Of a stretch of 64,000 nucleotides of DNA, positions 18,647 through 30,093 are shown one piece after another (the first letter of the stretch is position 1; each line of letters opens with the position of its first letter). The position numbers and the translations under genes are program-made. Source of the DNA: JAWKOK01 sp963765875 (lineage in GTDB: Bacteria; Chloroflexota; Anaerolineae; Caldilineales; Caldilineaceae); assembly GCA_963765875.1 (NCBI GenBank), contig CAVXYK010000026.1:82362-146361 (forward strand), in the 5' to 3' direction. The notes under the pieces are model-generated. The model was given only the letters and a program-made list of their open reading frames with translations, searched no databases and was not told the DNA's origin.

Positions 18647-21221
18647 TTACTCGTACGCCAACGTCTCGCGCACCGTCAGCCTGGCGGCATTGCGAGCGGG
18701 CAAAATGCTTGCCAGGGCCGACAAGACCAGGACGATGCCGAGCCAGAGCAAAATGCTGTCATAGGAAAAGACGTGGCTTAGCGGCATCTGGAAAAAGGCG
18801 CGTCCGACACTGTCGCTCATCAGACGGGCCAGCGGAATGGCCAATAACGAACCCAAAACCCAACTCAACAACCCGATTAAGATTCCCTCGATCAGCACGA
18901 TGTTGCGCACCGCTCGATTTGAGGCGCCGATGGCACGCATCACGCCGATCTCGCGCGTGCGCTCCAACACGTTGATGCTCATTGTGCCGGCCAGGCCTAA
19001 CGCGCCGACGGCGGCGATCAGCACAGCCATCACCAGCAGAAGCAACACGATGATCTGAAAGTAAAACTCGTTCTGTTCACGCAGGCGGGAGATGGTCTGG
19101 GTACTCGTCACCTGCATACCGGCTGCATCGTACGCTTCTTCCAGCGCCTTGCTGATGGCCTCAGTTGACGCGGCGTCGTGCGAATTGGTAACAAGCTGGG
19201 CCTGGCTGGCCCGGTCGACCGTATGCGCAATCCGCGTGTAGTATGGATAGTTGACGTACGCAATATTGCCGCCGGCGACGATGCGTGCAATGCCGACCAA
19301 ATGCCACTCCGTGTCCCGCCCGTCGATTTTGAGAATCATCGTGTCGCCTACGGCCAGATCCGATTCGGTCTTGAGCACATCCTGGCCGATGACAATGGCG
19401 TTGTCGTCACCGGGCAACAGCCAACGCCCCGAAATGAGCGTCGGCGAAAGCATCTCGGTATCAGCGGGCAACGCGCCCACGAAGATATTATCGCTCTCAC
19501 TGCCGTCAGGCCGCTGACGTCGAACCGCCGAGAAATCCCAGCTCTCGACTGCCGCGACGCCGGGCACGCTACGGGCAATCTGCTCGATCTGCTCTAGCCG
19601 ATAGCTCCGCGCAAACGAGACCGTGACATCATACTGCCAATATTGCAGGGCATCGTCCAGGGTCTGGGTCAACGAAGTGCGTACGTTGGTGACTGAGATG
19701 AAGATGGCTCCGCCCAGAATCAACGTAAAAAGCGTGAGCGCGAGCCGGCCACGTCGCCGAAAGGTGTTGCGCAACGAGAGCAGCACCGGTCGGGAGAAGA
19801 GGTGAATGTGACCCAACACCTTGTCCAAGAATGAATGACCAAAGTGCCCCTGACCGACGCCGTATTCGCTGAGCGCATCGTGCACGCTGATACGCGTGCC
19901 CTTGATCACAGGATAGAGTGCAGCAATCAAGGGCACCACCAGCCCGATCACCAGTTCAATCAGCAGCACCTCCCAGGGCAGGCTGTAGGGCGGGAAGGTG
20001 ACGTTGAGAAAACCGGCCAGAAGACCGGCAGTCTGCGTCGTGGCAAATGCAGCCAGGGGTACGGCCACCAACAGCGCCAGTAGGCCGAAGATTGCCACGA
20101 GAGTCATGTACATGGCGACGACCTGGCCGTTCCGCGCGCCGATTGCTTTCATGATACCGATCTGACGCACATGTTGGCTCATCGAGCGCGTTGATGGTGT
20201 TGACCACCAGAAAGCCGCTGAGCAACAGCGACATCGCACCCAGGGGGAACATCATGCCGATGATGGCCTGCAAGATCGTGTCACGCGGGGTTTTGCCCGG
20301 CTCCGCAACGACCTTGGCATAGACATCGCGACCGCTACGCTCGATCTTGCGCTCGACCTTCGTGACGATGGCAAAGATGGCGTCTTTGTCCATTGGATCG
20401 GCTACGGTGACAATATTGACCTGATCATAGGTGCGCTCGCCGCCCAGCCACTCGAAGGTATCCAGATTCACATAGCCAATGGCGTTGCCCTGAAAGGTGG
20501 CCGGGATCGAGTTGAGATCGTGGGTCAACCCGGCAAGGCGCAGTGCCCGTTGCTTGCCGTTGAGGGTCTCAACAATCAGGCTGTCACCCACCTGTAGGCC
20601 AGAAGGGACCATGCCTGGCATCAAAAAAGAAGAACGTTCAAGGCCGATCTCATGCTCATCTGGCGGCCAGGTTCCGCGTTCGGCACCGACCGATGCCGTC
20701 AGCGTCAAAGGTGTAGACCGGCACCACACGGTCGATCTCGATGGCTTCCATGTCGGGGAATGTACGTACGCGTCGACGCGTTCCACTCCTCCTCACCATC
20801 CCCGCCGCCGGTTTCTCCACCTGCTGAGTTACCGTCTGCTGATTTCCCGCTGTCGATACGCACCCGAAGCGTGATCGAGCTGCGGCCATCGGCATCGACC
20901 ACACCGTCGATGTTGCCGATGGCCAACAGCATATCGTCATCCAGATCCTCAGCATAGACAGTGGCGTGGGCCGAGCGCGCCAAGGCCATGTCTCCTTCGA
21001 CCTGGCGGATAACCAGCAACGCTGTGTGTACGATCATGCCGACGGCAAAGACGCCGATCGCGATCGAGAGGACAACCAGCAAGGTGCGCGTCTTATTGTG
21101 GGAAAGATCGCGCACAACTTTGCGCCATCTCGGGCTGATCAGGGGGCTGGATAGCGGCCTAGGCATCGTGCCCATCCGACGCGACGCCGGCTTCTTCCGT
21201 CCGACATGTCGACCTACTGTC

Positions 21222-21235
<14 letters not shown>
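18647..21235 (-). CDS. MacB/FtsX-type ABC exporter permease (three frame breaks)
   Basis: About 860 residues when joined: N-terminal helix (TRTLLVVLSIAIGVFAVGMI), a large outer MacB_PCD domain (to about 20350), FtsX helices, the turn VRQIGIMKAIGA, a second N-terminal-type helix (LALTLFTLILGGAIFI), a second outer domain and C-terminal FtsX helices with TREIGVMRAIGAS. Such duplicated permeases export lipoproteins, peptides or drugs with a MacB/LolD ATPase. The frame changes at about 20765-20800, 20685-20692 and 20181-20185, each +1. At the last, AACGCGCTC-GATGAGC must lose one base to give NTINALMSQHVRQIG. Both permease halves are otherwise well kept. The start overlaps the ATPase gene by 14 bp. 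If the breaks are real, the gene is dead. Confidence 0.8.
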
Positions 21236-22127
<892 letters not shown>

Positions 22128-22290
22128 TCACTTCTCCCAAAGTCTATCCAGGTTACACACCGCTGTTGTGCATCCCATGAACTAGTACGTAGGACCAGAC
22201 ACATGGTTGCACACTGTTCATTATATCAGAAATTCAGTGGAGCGCCTGGACAGGGTGTTGATGGGTGCATGTCATAGTCGGAGCGGGTTT

Positions 22291-22404
22291 GCCTCACCCT
22301 GCCGGGACGCCTCAAGCGCCCGGCGGTCCCTCTCCAAAAAACTGGAGAGGGACTCGTAGCCACTCGCATATCTATGAGGCCCAGAAGGCGAAGCAGGGTG
22401 AGGC
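22291..22404. repeat. MITE-like element with 12-bp terminal inverted repeats
   Basis: Ends GCCTCACCCTGC (22291-22302) and GCAGGGTGAGGC (22393-22404) are exact inverted repeats. Inside is a hairpin TCCCTCTCCA/TGGAGAGGGA (22327-22352). It is in the 421-bp gap between the ATPase start and the SARP gene. No ORF. Confidence 0.7.
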
Positions 22405-22442
22405 GTTGCGCCATGTGCCCCGAACCTGAAATGCACCCAAAG

Positions 22443-22476
22443 ACGAGCCCGCCGACAAATCTGTCGGCGGGCTCGT
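22443..22476 (-). terminator. Candidate terminator after the SARP gene
   Basis: 14-bp perfect stem ACGAGCCCGCCGAC / GTCGGCGGGCTCGT with a 6-base loop, 72 bp after the SARP stop. On the minus strand it is followed by CTTTGGG, so the U-tract is weak. Confidence 0.6.
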
Positions 22477-22548
22477 TCCACAAGGTGATCCCCCTCACGG
22501 AATCAACTATTCGTGTTTTGAAGGAGAACGTCTAGCGACTGTTAGACC

Positions 22549-23415
22549 TCAGGCGGCATAGGCCATGGCCGGCTGCGGCGCAGTTCCCTCGACGCCATCC
22601 GCCAGTGAGTTCAGCGGATAGACATGTCCCTCTGGAATCAAAGCCAATACAGATCGTGGTTCCAGCTTCGAGGCCATGGACAATTCGCCCTGCATAATCG
22701 ACACGTAGAGTGCCTTGGTCTCCTTCAACGGCGCGATGCCAAGTTCTCGGCCCAACGCGTTGGCACATGCACGGTACTGCTGGAGCGCAGCGGCGCGATT
22801 ACCGGTCACTGCATACAGTTGCATCAAGCGGCAATGCATCTCCTCATCCAGATGATTGACCGCCAGATAACGCTGGGCATAGCCGATGGACTGTGTATAG
22901 AAACCATCGGTCACATGACTCTCAACCAGGAGTTCCAGCGCCCCTAGATAGTAACGCTCCCAGACGCATCGTTCAAGCATAAGCCAGCTTTCAAATTCGG
23001 CTGCATCGGGCAACGAGAATCCGGCCATGAAGAGCCCATGGAACAACGAGGTAACTCTCTCCAATGCGTAGCTGCTCGGATCCGCCGTATGTTCGGCGAT
23101 GCGATGCTCAGCTGTCGAGGTATCGGACCAGACCAGCTCAGGGTTCAGCGACACCTGATCCTCGCCCGTGATCAGATCCTGGCAATCGGGCAGCGCTCGT
23201 CGCAGGTGTGTCAGCAAATGGGTCAGGTTGCGGCGGGCCTTGACCTCAGATTGATTGGGCCAAAAGAGAAAACAAAGATGCTCGCGAGGAATGGGTTGCA
23301 TTCGAACACCTAGACGGAACAGCAGCGCACGTGCTTGACGCCGTGGGATGTTGATCGCCTCATCGCCGCAATAAAGTGCCGGTGGTCCTAACAGATAGAT
23401 TCGCAAGTATGGCAT
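22549..23415 (-). CDS. SARP/BTAD-type transcriptional regulator
   Basis: 288 residues. An OmpR-like winged-helix N domain (LRIYLLGPPALYCGDEAINI, RQARALLFRLGV, RARRNLTHLLTHLRRAL-type helix at about 60-75) is followed by a bacterial transcriptional activation domain of TPR-like helices (AHFESWLMLER-like segment, YAQRYLAVNHLDEEMHCRLM, GNRAAALQQYRACANAL). This plan is that of AfsR/DnrI-family activators without the NB-ARC ATPase. AGAGGTG precedes the ATG by 8 bases. The target genes are not evident; the divergent or neighbouring ABC exporter and two-component genes are candidates. Confidence 0.85.
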   Translation of the reverse strand: MPYLRIYLLGPPALYCGDEAINIPRRQARALLFRLGVRMQPIPREHLCFLFWPNQSEVKARRNLTHLLTHLRRALPDCQDLITGEDQVSLNPELVWSDTSTAEHRIAEHTADPSSYALERVTSLFHGLFMAGFSLPDAAEFESWLMLERCVWERYYLGALELLVESHVTDGFYTQSIGYAQRYLAVNHLDEEMHCRLMQLYAVTGNRAAALQQYRACANALGRELGIAPLKETKALYVSIMQGELSMASKLEPRSVLALIPEGHVYPLNSLADGVEGTAPQPAMAYAA

Positions 23416-23699
23416 GATCTAGCACCTCTTCTCGGGGTATAGAGCCTCACCAGTGCCATTCACGCCTTCACAGCAACGGCCTTGCCAGGCCATCTTTTCT
23501 GTAATTGATGCCTAGATCCAACCCGGCTCAAGCCAATCGATCATAATATTGGCAGCCACCCATCAGATTTTCTCACGTGGCTCTGATGGATGCCGGCCAA
23601 TCGGCTGTCTGTCCAGTGAATCCCGGCGGAAATCTTCATACAGAACCTACCAGTGGTAGGGATGCGCGATTTCTTCTGTGGAATTCACGCCGAATTGAC

Positions 23700-24116
23700 C
23701 TAGGCATATTCGCCGACCAACTGTGTAATCTCTGGGCTGAGATAGACACTGCCGGCAAGCACTGTGCGAATGGCATTCACTAATTCGGACCCGGCAGATT
23801 CCTTCAAGACGTAGCCATTGGCTCCGGCCCGCAATGCCTGAAGCGCATGTTCACGCGACACGTGCATCGAGAGAAGAATAACTTGTGTTTCCGGAGAATG
23901 CTCGCCAATCTGCTGGGCTACTTCAACGCCCGTGATCCCGGGCATCGAATCATCCAAAACAACGACATCTGGACGAATGTGCGTTGTCTGCTCAACGACA
24001 TCAAGCCCATTTGCCGTCTCGCCCACAATCGTCAGATTCACCTCTGCTTCCAACAGATCATGAAGCGCTCTGCGTATCGCCAAATGATCATTGGCAAGAA
24101 ATACCCGAATATCCAT
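23700..24116 (-). CDS. Receiver-only response regulator (NarL-type without HTH)
   Basis: About 138 residues: a CheY-like receiver with Asp55 as phosphoacceptor (VVVLDDSMPG), Ser/Thr and Lys switch residues (ILLSMHVS, VLKESAG) and the NarL-type linker SVYLSPEITQLVGEY, after which it stops with TAG. A LuxR HTH would normally follow, but none of the downstream frames contains one. It resembles its neighbour at 24411-25065 closely in the receiver part, suggesting a duplication that lost the DNA-binding half. It may act as a phosphate sink or partner for the upstream kinase. Confidence 0.75.
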   Translation of the reverse strand: MDIRVFLANDHLAIRRALHDLLEAEVNLTIVGETANGLDVVEQTTHIRPDVVVLDDSMPGITGVEVAQQIGEHSPETQVILLSMHVSREHALQALRAGANGYVLKESAGSELVNAIRTVLAGSVYLSPEITQLVGEYA

Positions 24117-24410
24117 CTGCAATTCATCAACTTTCTACGGGGATGGGATTATTAGGCCACTGCCGAAAACTCAGGCAACACAATCTCCTTTCTACTCTGT
24201 TTCAGCTAGCAAAAGATAGTCACTGACAAAGGAACAGGCAATCAAGCAACAACTCAACCAATCGACATGGGTAGGAGTCGTGTGTATCAGTTTACTTTCC
24301 GATCAGATTTATCGACCAGAGGGAAACCTTGACAGATATCGTGGTGGTTCCTGGATTCGGGTGCAGAGAGTTGAATCGACCCTAATAGACCCGCACCAGA
24401 AAACAAGAAC

Positions 24411-25065
24411 CTAATCCAGTGAGACCAGATCGTGCCGAATGGCAAATTTGACGAGTTCAGCAATATTAGACATCCCCAGCTTCTGCATCATCCGACTACG
24501 ATAAGTTTCAACCGTCTTGGGAGAGAGGGCGAGCAACTCGCCGATCTCGATGCTGGATCGCCCTTCGGCAACCAATGGCAGTATCTCACGCTCTCGAGGG
24601 GAGAGTTCTGCCATCGGATCTTCGTCTCCGATGCCGGAACGTTGTTGCAAGTAATCCGCAATCAGCTCTTCCGAAATTCGCGGGACTCAAATGGTGGTCA
24701 CCGACATAGACCGTGCGAATTGCCTGGATCAACTCTTCGCCGGCTGATTCTTTAACAACGTACCCGCGCGCGCCCGCCTCCAAAGCTCGATAGACATGTT
24801 CGTTGGATACATGCATGGAGAGCATAATCGCTCTACATTCGGGCAGTTCGATGTGAATCTGCCGGGCGGCCTCAATCCCATTCAGGCCGGGCATTGCAAT
24901 ATCCAACACAACCACATCGGGGCGCAGCCGCAGAGTATCGCGGACCGCCTCCAAGCCATCTGCCGATTCACCGACGACGACGATATCCTGTTGGGATTCC
25001 AGCAGCAGACGCAATCCCTCGCGAACAATGCCATGGTCATCAGCAAGAAATACACGAATCGTCAT
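24411..25065 (-). CDS. NarL/LuxR-type response regulator (frame broken near 24683)
   Basis: About 218 residues when joined. Receiver with acidic pair Asp9/Asp10 and phosphoacceptor Asp55 (VVVLDIAMPG), then a LuxR HTH (LSPREREILPLVAEGRSSIEIGELLALSPKTVETYRSRM). The link is LSPRISEELIADYLQQRSG, but the frame changes inside AGTCCCGCG (CCC at 24682-24684 on the complement): dropping one C restores it. Its start overlaps the kinase stop by 4 bp (ATGA), so kinase and regulator are cotranscribed. If the break is real the protein would lack its DNA-binding domain, like the neighbour at 23700. Confidence 0.85.
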
Positions 25066-26810
25066 AGCGGCACCTCCACCACAACTGCGGTCCCCCGGCC
25101 GGCATGGGAGGAGACCTCACAGCGTCCGCCGACAGCCTCGGCGCGTTGTTCCATACTCAGGAGCCCCCAGCCTGTACGCGACAGATTGGCATCGACTGAA
25201 TCGATTGAGAAGCCTTGACCATCATCCCAGACAGTCAAGGCCATGGAGTCGTTGATGACAGCCAGGTTGATCGAAACTTGGGTCGCATTTGCGTGCTTGA
25301 CCACATTCGTGACGGCTTCCTGGGCAATACGAAAGAGCGCATTCTCTATCTGCACGGGCAATCTCGAAATGTCGGTGGCATGGGTAACATGGATGGTCAA
25401 ACCAGTCCGCTCATGGACTTGAGTGGCATACCAGTCCAACGCCGCCTTCAAACCGTAGTCGTCGAGTACCGGCGGGCGCAGATCGGCCATCACCGACCGG
25501 ATCTGGACTGTCGTCTGCCGCACCAGCGAGATGGTATCATCCATTCGGGTATCGACCAGTCGCTCGGTCTCCTGCGGCAGCGGAAGCCCCAAAATCTGCG
25601 ATTTCACAATATTTAGGTTGAGCGCAATTGCGGTCAAATTCTGTCCTACCTGATCATGCAGTTCCTGCACCAGGTGCTGGCGTTCCAGTTCTTGCGTCTC
25701 AGCCAGGCGTTGATTGAGCGATCTCAGCTCTTCTCGCTGTTTGGAAATCTCAGTGAGCAGACGGCGCTGCTCTACTTCGCCCTCTCTCTGCTCAGAGATA
25801 TCCTGAACGGCCCCGTAGACGCGCACAACCCGGTCTTGTTTCGGGTCCCACATGGGACGGCTGTAGCTGCGCAGCCATCGAACTCCGCCGCCATCCACCT
25901 TGACGCGATAGTCGCAGGTGTGCTCGTTGCCGGTCAGCGATACTGCCGCCCAATTTCGGACGATCGGGATGTCTTCAGGATAGACATAATCCATCCATCC
26001 ATCGAGCGAGGAAAAATGTTCCGGGTCATAGCCGGTGATACGCATGAAGGCGTCGGTGATCCAGGCCAGTGTCATGCCGCCTTCGGCATCAATATTGAGT
26101 GCATAGGCGTAGTCGGAGATCAGCTCCGAAAGGACGCGATACCGTTCCTCAGAGGCCTGAAGAGCCGCCTCGCGTCGCTCCACCCTGCCGGCATAGAGTT
26201 GCAGTTCCTGATTTCGCTGTTCGAGTGCACTTTCATTCTTATGCACCTGTTTGAGGATCTGTTCCAGACTGGTCGTATCCAGGTAGAGCAACAGCGCAAC
26301 CGTTAGGAATGTGAGCGACTGAAGCAACCAGAAAGTAAGCGGCGACAGCATAAACCCTTGGTCAATCAGACCATTTGACCCGGCCCACACCATGATGAGG
26401 CCGGACAGAATACTTAAGAGCGCCAGGCCAATTCCGTACTTGCCGCCCAGCAGTAGCGCCGCCGCCAAAATAAAGACAACATAGATATTGGTCGCCGCCG
26501 AGTAGGGACCGCCCGAAGTTGCGACAGAGACTGTGATGATGCACCACATGCTAAAGACCAGTAGCATGGCGGCCAGGCGAACGCGGCCTTGTCGCATCAG
26601 ATGGCGCAGGATCAGCGCAAAGGGGACGACACTGCCTACCAAAAGAAGCCTATGTTGTTGACCGGGCTCGAGATAGGGCAACATCACAGCATAGGAGAAC
26701 ACGCCGACAAGGAGCGTAAGCAGCATGACGTTGAGTAACTGCGCGACTCGGTTCCGATTCTCATCGGCAAAGACCGGGGGACTTACGAACTGCCTTATTG
26801 AGGAGCGCAT
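25062..26810 (-). CDS. NarX-type sensor histidine kinase with PAS domain
   Basis: 582 residues from the ATG at 26810 (GGAGG 10 bases upstream). Five or six membrane helices span about residues 25-178, a short coiled coil runs at 183-220, a PAS/PAC domain at 222-340 (LAWITDAFMRITGYDPEHF, YRVKVDGGGVRWL), then HisKA_3 with phosphoacceptor His385 (VQELHDQVGQNL) and a GHKL ATPase (FRIAQEAVTNVVKHANA, WDDGQGF, GWGLLSMEQRAEAVGG). Membrane-bound kinase for the overlapping NarL-type regulator. The ligand is unknown; PAS could bind haem, flavin or a small molecule. Confidence 0.93.
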   Translation of the reverse strand: MRSSIRQFVSPPVFADENRNRVAQLLNVMLLTLLVGVFSYAVMLPYLEPGQQHRLLLVGSVVPFALILRHLMRQGRVRLAAMLLVFSMWCIITVSVATSGGPYSAATNIYVVFILAAALLLGGKYGIGLALLSILSGLIMVWAGSNGLIDQGFMLSPLTFWLLQSLTFLTVALLLYLDTTSLEQILKQVHKNESALEQRNQELQLYAGRVERREAALQASEERYRVLSELISDYAYALNIDAEGGMTLAWITDAFMRITGYDPEHFSSLDGWMDYVYPEDIPIVRNWAAVSLTGNEHTCDYRVKVDGGGVRWLRSYSRPMWDPKQDRVVRVYGAVQDISEQREGEVEQRRLLTEISKQREELRSLNQRLAETQELERQHLVQELHDQVGQNLTAIALNLNIVKSQILGLPLPQETERLVDTRMDDTISLVRQTTVQIRSVMADLRPPVLDDYGLKAALDWYATQVHERTGLTIHVTHATDISRLPVQIENALFRIAQEAVTNVVKHANATQVSINLAVINDSMALTVWDDGQGFSIDSVDANLSRTGWGLLSMEQRAEAVGGRCEVSSHAGRGTAVVVEVPL

Positions 26811-27318
26811 GACGAGGAAACCTCCAGATCCACGCTTGGTTAGGCATAGTCCCATCAATCAGATAGCCGACAGCCAATGTTGGCGAACGTTTGCCAACAG
26901 GATCGACCAGCAAAATTGAGTGTGTTCCAAATTGGTTGAAGCGATCCTCCGGGAGGGTGATGACGGCAGACTGGACCTACGCAGTGCCCCTCCCGGAGGG
27001 CCTCGGCGTGCTCAACTCATTTTGAATAGACCCAGCAAAATTGATACCGACTCCCTCTGTTCGTGTGTGAATAGCATACGTGAAGCACGTTCTGACCCGG
27101 TTATCTACCGATTTCGACTCGACCGAATGAAAAGCGTACGGGCGACGCAAAAAAACGCGAGTTGCGCGAGAGTGCGATTCTATGCGATGATTGTGTCACG
27201 TTGTTGATTAAGTCCATCCTGGACACCATGGAGGTGTTCAAATACCTCGCACTGATTGGCGCGTAAGCCCTATTTTTGCGTTGCCCACCTGTACATCCAC
27301 ACGAAAGGGTACCCGACT
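26811..27318. other. Intergenic region with a 12-bp inverted repeat
   Basis: 508 bp between divergent genes. CCTCCGGGAGGG (26946-26957) and CCCTCCCGGAGG (26988-26999) form a hairpin. A weakly coding-looking plus-strand frame at 26920-27207 has no recognisable motif and was not called. Promoters for the kinase and the small membrane protein must lie here, but none stands out. Confidence 0.5.
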
Positions 27319-27618
27319 ATGTGTTGTTTCTTCCTTGCTCTTGTGCTGCTTGGCCCGCGTATCATGGGCGCATTCTGGTGGCTTTTCCGCCCCGGACTTT
27401 GGAACCTCGCTTTTAAGGACTGGGCCCTGGTCTGGTGGCTATGGCCGGTCCTAGGTCTGATCTTCCTGCCCTGGACAACGATTATGTTTGTGATCGTCTC
27501 ACCGGGCGGCGTTACCGGATTGGACTGGCTATGGCTCGGTCTGATGGTAGCGGCAGATGTTGTCTCCTATGGCGGTGGCGCAGGCCGCAGACAGCTTCCT
27601 GGGTATGAAGGTTACTAG
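27319..27618 (+). CDS. Small Trp-rich membrane protein, hypothetical
   Basis: About 99 residues from the ATG at 27319 (MCCFFLALVLLGPR), with AAGGGT about 9 bases upstream. Three membrane helices: about 2-20, 34-58 (WALVWWLWPVLGLIFLPW) and 68-85 (LDWLWLGLMVAADV), then a polar tail GGGAGRRQLPGYEGY. Tryptophan is very frequent. I do not know a named family. It is followed by a very strong palindromic terminator shared with the convergent mobA gene. Confidence 0.6.
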   Translation: MCCFFLALVLLGPRIMGAFWWLFRPGLWNLAFKDWALVWWLWPVLGLIFLPWTTIMFVIVSPGGVTGLDWLWLGLMVAADVVSYGGGAGRRQLPGYEGY

Positions 27619-27654
27619 ATCGAGGATAAGTTCGACAGTTGGAAACATCCTCTG

Positions 27655-27702
27655 AAAACAAGAGAGGCCGGGCTTATTAATAAGCCCGGCCTCTCTTGTT
27701 TT
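27655..27702. terminator. Bidirectional terminator, 48-bp perfect palindrome
   Basis: AACAAGAGAGGCCGGGCTTA and its exact complement flank a TTAA loop, with AAAA before and TTTT after. It lies between convergent genes. Confidence 0.95.
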
Positions 27703-27712
27703 TGAGGATCCG

Positions 27713-28405
27713 TCATAGACACGCCAGCAAAGCCAACGCCCTCTCCCACTCCCCCGGCGTGTTGACATTGATGAATGAATGTAGATCAGGATCGATCTTG
27801 CGCAGGTCCGGCTCATTCACGTACCGCACGCGAATGGATTCGTAGAGGTTGACAATGCGTAGGTTCTCTTCCGCCAACAACGCTTCCATCGCCGGGAGGC
27901 AGCGCCGATGATAGAGTGCATGCAGCGGCTGCGGATAGCCCTCAGTCATCGGAATCACTGCGTCCCATGGCCGGCGGTCCTCGCGACCGACATCAGCGCC
28001 GACATCCTCGGCATCAAAGGCCAGGGCGGCCAGCGCAGAAAAGAGCACGGGACTCACCAATGGCATGTCGCAGGCGACGACCATTGCCCAGCCCGAGCAG
28101 AGCGCCAGCCCTGTGGCCAGACCGCCGAGTGCGCCGGCCCCAGGATAGCGATCGGCAATCTGATGTACCGATGGCGGCAGCCCGGCCATCAACGCCAACG
28201 ATGGGTCGTTGGCAATGACGAAGATCTGGCCATTGACCAATTCAGTCAGACGTTCTACAACGTGGCGGACCAATAGCGTGCCATCCGGCGGCACAGGCAG
28301 GAGCGCCTTGTCCATCCCCATGCGTCGGCTGATGCCGCCGGCGTTGACAATCAGATCACAGTTGAATTGTTGCATCACAGCGTTAGTTTTCACAGTGTTT
28401 GCCAT
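27713..28405 (-). CDS. mobA: Molybdenum cofactor guanylyltransferase
   Basis: About 230 residues, matching MobA in length. Joins GMP to molybdopterin to make MGD cofactor for molybdoenzymes. The nucleotide loop reads NAGGISRRMGMDKALLPV (usual LAGGxSxRMGxDKA), followed by DRYPGAGALGGLATGL, the metal-binding VACDMPLVSP and the C-terminal INVNTPGEW. The start is uncertain: ATG at 28405 is used, ATG at 28375 (MQQFNCDLIVNAGG) is equally possible and neither has a clear ribosome-binding site. It stands alone; no molybdenum pathway or molybdoenzyme genes are nearby. Confidence 0.9.
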   Translation of the reverse strand: MANTVKTNAVMQQFNCDLIVNAGGISRRMGMDKALLPVPPDGTLLVRHVVERLTELVNGQIFVIANDPSLALMAGLPPSVHQIADRYPGAGALGGLATGLALCSGWAMVVACDMPLVSPVLFSALAALAFDAEDVGADVGREDRRPWDAVIPMTEGYPQPLHALYHRRCLPAMEALLAEENLRIVNLYESIRVRYVNEPDLRKIDPDLHSFINVNTPGEWERALALLACL

Positions 28406-28734
28406 CAAGACGTTTGTCAATCGTCAACGCGCTCGTTGGGAAGCGCAGTTGCGCTGTTCATGAAAACAGGCAGTGTATCACTCATCTCTAGAGGGTTCAA
28501 ATCAATCGAAAATCTGGTGCATCTGAGATATGGCGTAGAAAGTACCGAGGACGGTCCGGCAGCCGTTTTTCAAGCCAAGAACCACTAGGCCATCCCCGAC
28601 TCTTTGACAACACGTCCCTGGCGTGAGGTACGCCCGAAAAACCCCAGGTGACAGCTTTGACGCTGGTCCGGCCTGCGTGCTAAGATCGACAAGTTTGAAC
28701 AGTCCAATTGACAGCTGCGTATTTATAGCTGCAC
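28406..28734. other. Intergenic region, nothing recognised
   Basis: 329 bp between divergent mobA and the metal-binding lipoprotein gene. No clear operator, repeat or small gene was found; it must hold the promoters of both genes. Confidence 0.4.
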
Positions 28735-29866
28735 ATGAAGGGATCAGCCATCTTGTATAGGCCATGCACATTCTCGGTTCAGGTTGCGCGCCGGAGTTTC
28801 ATCACATTTTCGCTACTACTCATCATCGTTATCCTGACGGCATGCGGCAGCAAGCAGGCCCAGCCGGGTATCGCTGTCCGATACAGCCATCCAACAGGCC
28901 AACGATCCGGATGCAGGACTGCCTGCGTTGCAGCCCATTGATCTCCCTGAGGGTGAATCCCTGAACGTAGTCGCCACATCCAACATTGTAGCGGATATCG
29001 TGGCCGCTGTGGGCGGGCAACAGATCCAACTGACCAATCTGTTGCCCACGGGCGCGGATCCCCACAGCTATGAACCCAAGCCCGCAGATCTGCGGGCGCT
29101 GCATGACGCCGATGTCATTTTCATCAATGGACTGGGGCTGGAAGAATCCATGGAATCGGTGCTGAACAGCCCGGAAAATCGCGCACCGGTCATCTCTGTC
29201 AATGTTGGTATAGAGACTATCGATCTCAGTGAAACCGACGAATCCGATCACACAGAGGATCACGCAGACGATCATGTTAACGATCATGTTGACGATCACG
29301 AAAATGAGCACGATCCGGACAACGCCCACGCCCATACAGGCGTCGACCCCCACACCTGGTTGGATGTCGCCAATGTCATGGGCTGGACGGAGACAATCGC
29401 TGATGTGCTGGGCGACTTGGATCCGAACAACAGTGCCCACTATGCCGAGAATGGAGAGCGGACGGTAGCGGTGCTTGCGGCGCTGGATGTCGAGATAAAG
29501 GAAAAGACAGGCGCCTTGCCGGCGGACGCACGCAAGCTCGTAACCGATCACGACTCGCTCGGCTACTACGCCCGCGCTTATGACTTCGACGTGATCGGAT
29601 CAGTCGTCCCATCTTTCAGCACGTTGGCATCCCCATCTGCCCAACAGTTGGCTGCATTGCAGGAACAGATCGATGATCAGGGCGTCAACGCCATCTTTGT
29701 CAGCACATCGATCAACCCGCACACAGCGGAACAGATCGCCGCAGACACGGGGATTGAAGTGATTCCGCTCTACATCGGCTCATTGAGCGATGCCGACGGT
29801 CCGGCGCCGACATACATCGACCTCATGCGAGCCAACAGCGACGCGATTGTAGCGGCCCTCAAGTAA
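28735..29866 (+). CDS. Zinc/manganese ABC substrate-binding lipoprotein, ZnuA/TroA type (frame broken near 28867)
   Basis: About 376 residues when joined. N-terminal signal with lipobox LTAC-GSK, then a cluster A-I metal-binding protein: VVATSNIVADIVAAVGG, TGADPHSYEPKPADL (metal His), a long Asp/His-rich loop (residues about 160-185: HTEDHADDHVNDHVDDHENE), HTGVDPHTWLDVAN (metal His), LVTDHDSLGYYARAYDF and SINPHTAEQIAADTG (metal Glu/Asp side). The His-rich loop is typical of zinc-type members. The signal and the body are in frames one base apart; dropping one G of CCGGG at 28866-28868 joins QAQP to VSLSDTAIQQAND. No permease or ATPase gene adjoins it. Confidence 0.85.
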
Positions 29867-30093
29867 AGACGCACCCCGGCCATTAACCTTGCTTAATCTT
29901 TTCTCAAAGCTCGTTGCATTTATGCATTAAGGCATGACTGAGATCAGAAGCTGAAGATCACTCACTTTTGCCGGTTGAAATCGCCTGAGTGCCATGATAG
30001 TCTTGCCCGGTGTCGTTCTTTATCGGAACGACCGAAATCATGCCCGATATCCCACCACGCAGACCACGGTTGCAGAGGAAGGTTGCCGAAGAC

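Noticed and set aside
24411..25065. Two separate genes (receiver-only protein plus independent LuxR HTH protein)
   Set aside because: The junction restores the NarL linker consensus with one base removed, so one split gene is a better reading.
26920..27207. Plus-strand open frame in the 26.8-27.3 kb gap
   Set aside because: No motif, no ribosome-binding site, overlaps an inverted repeat; composition not convincing.
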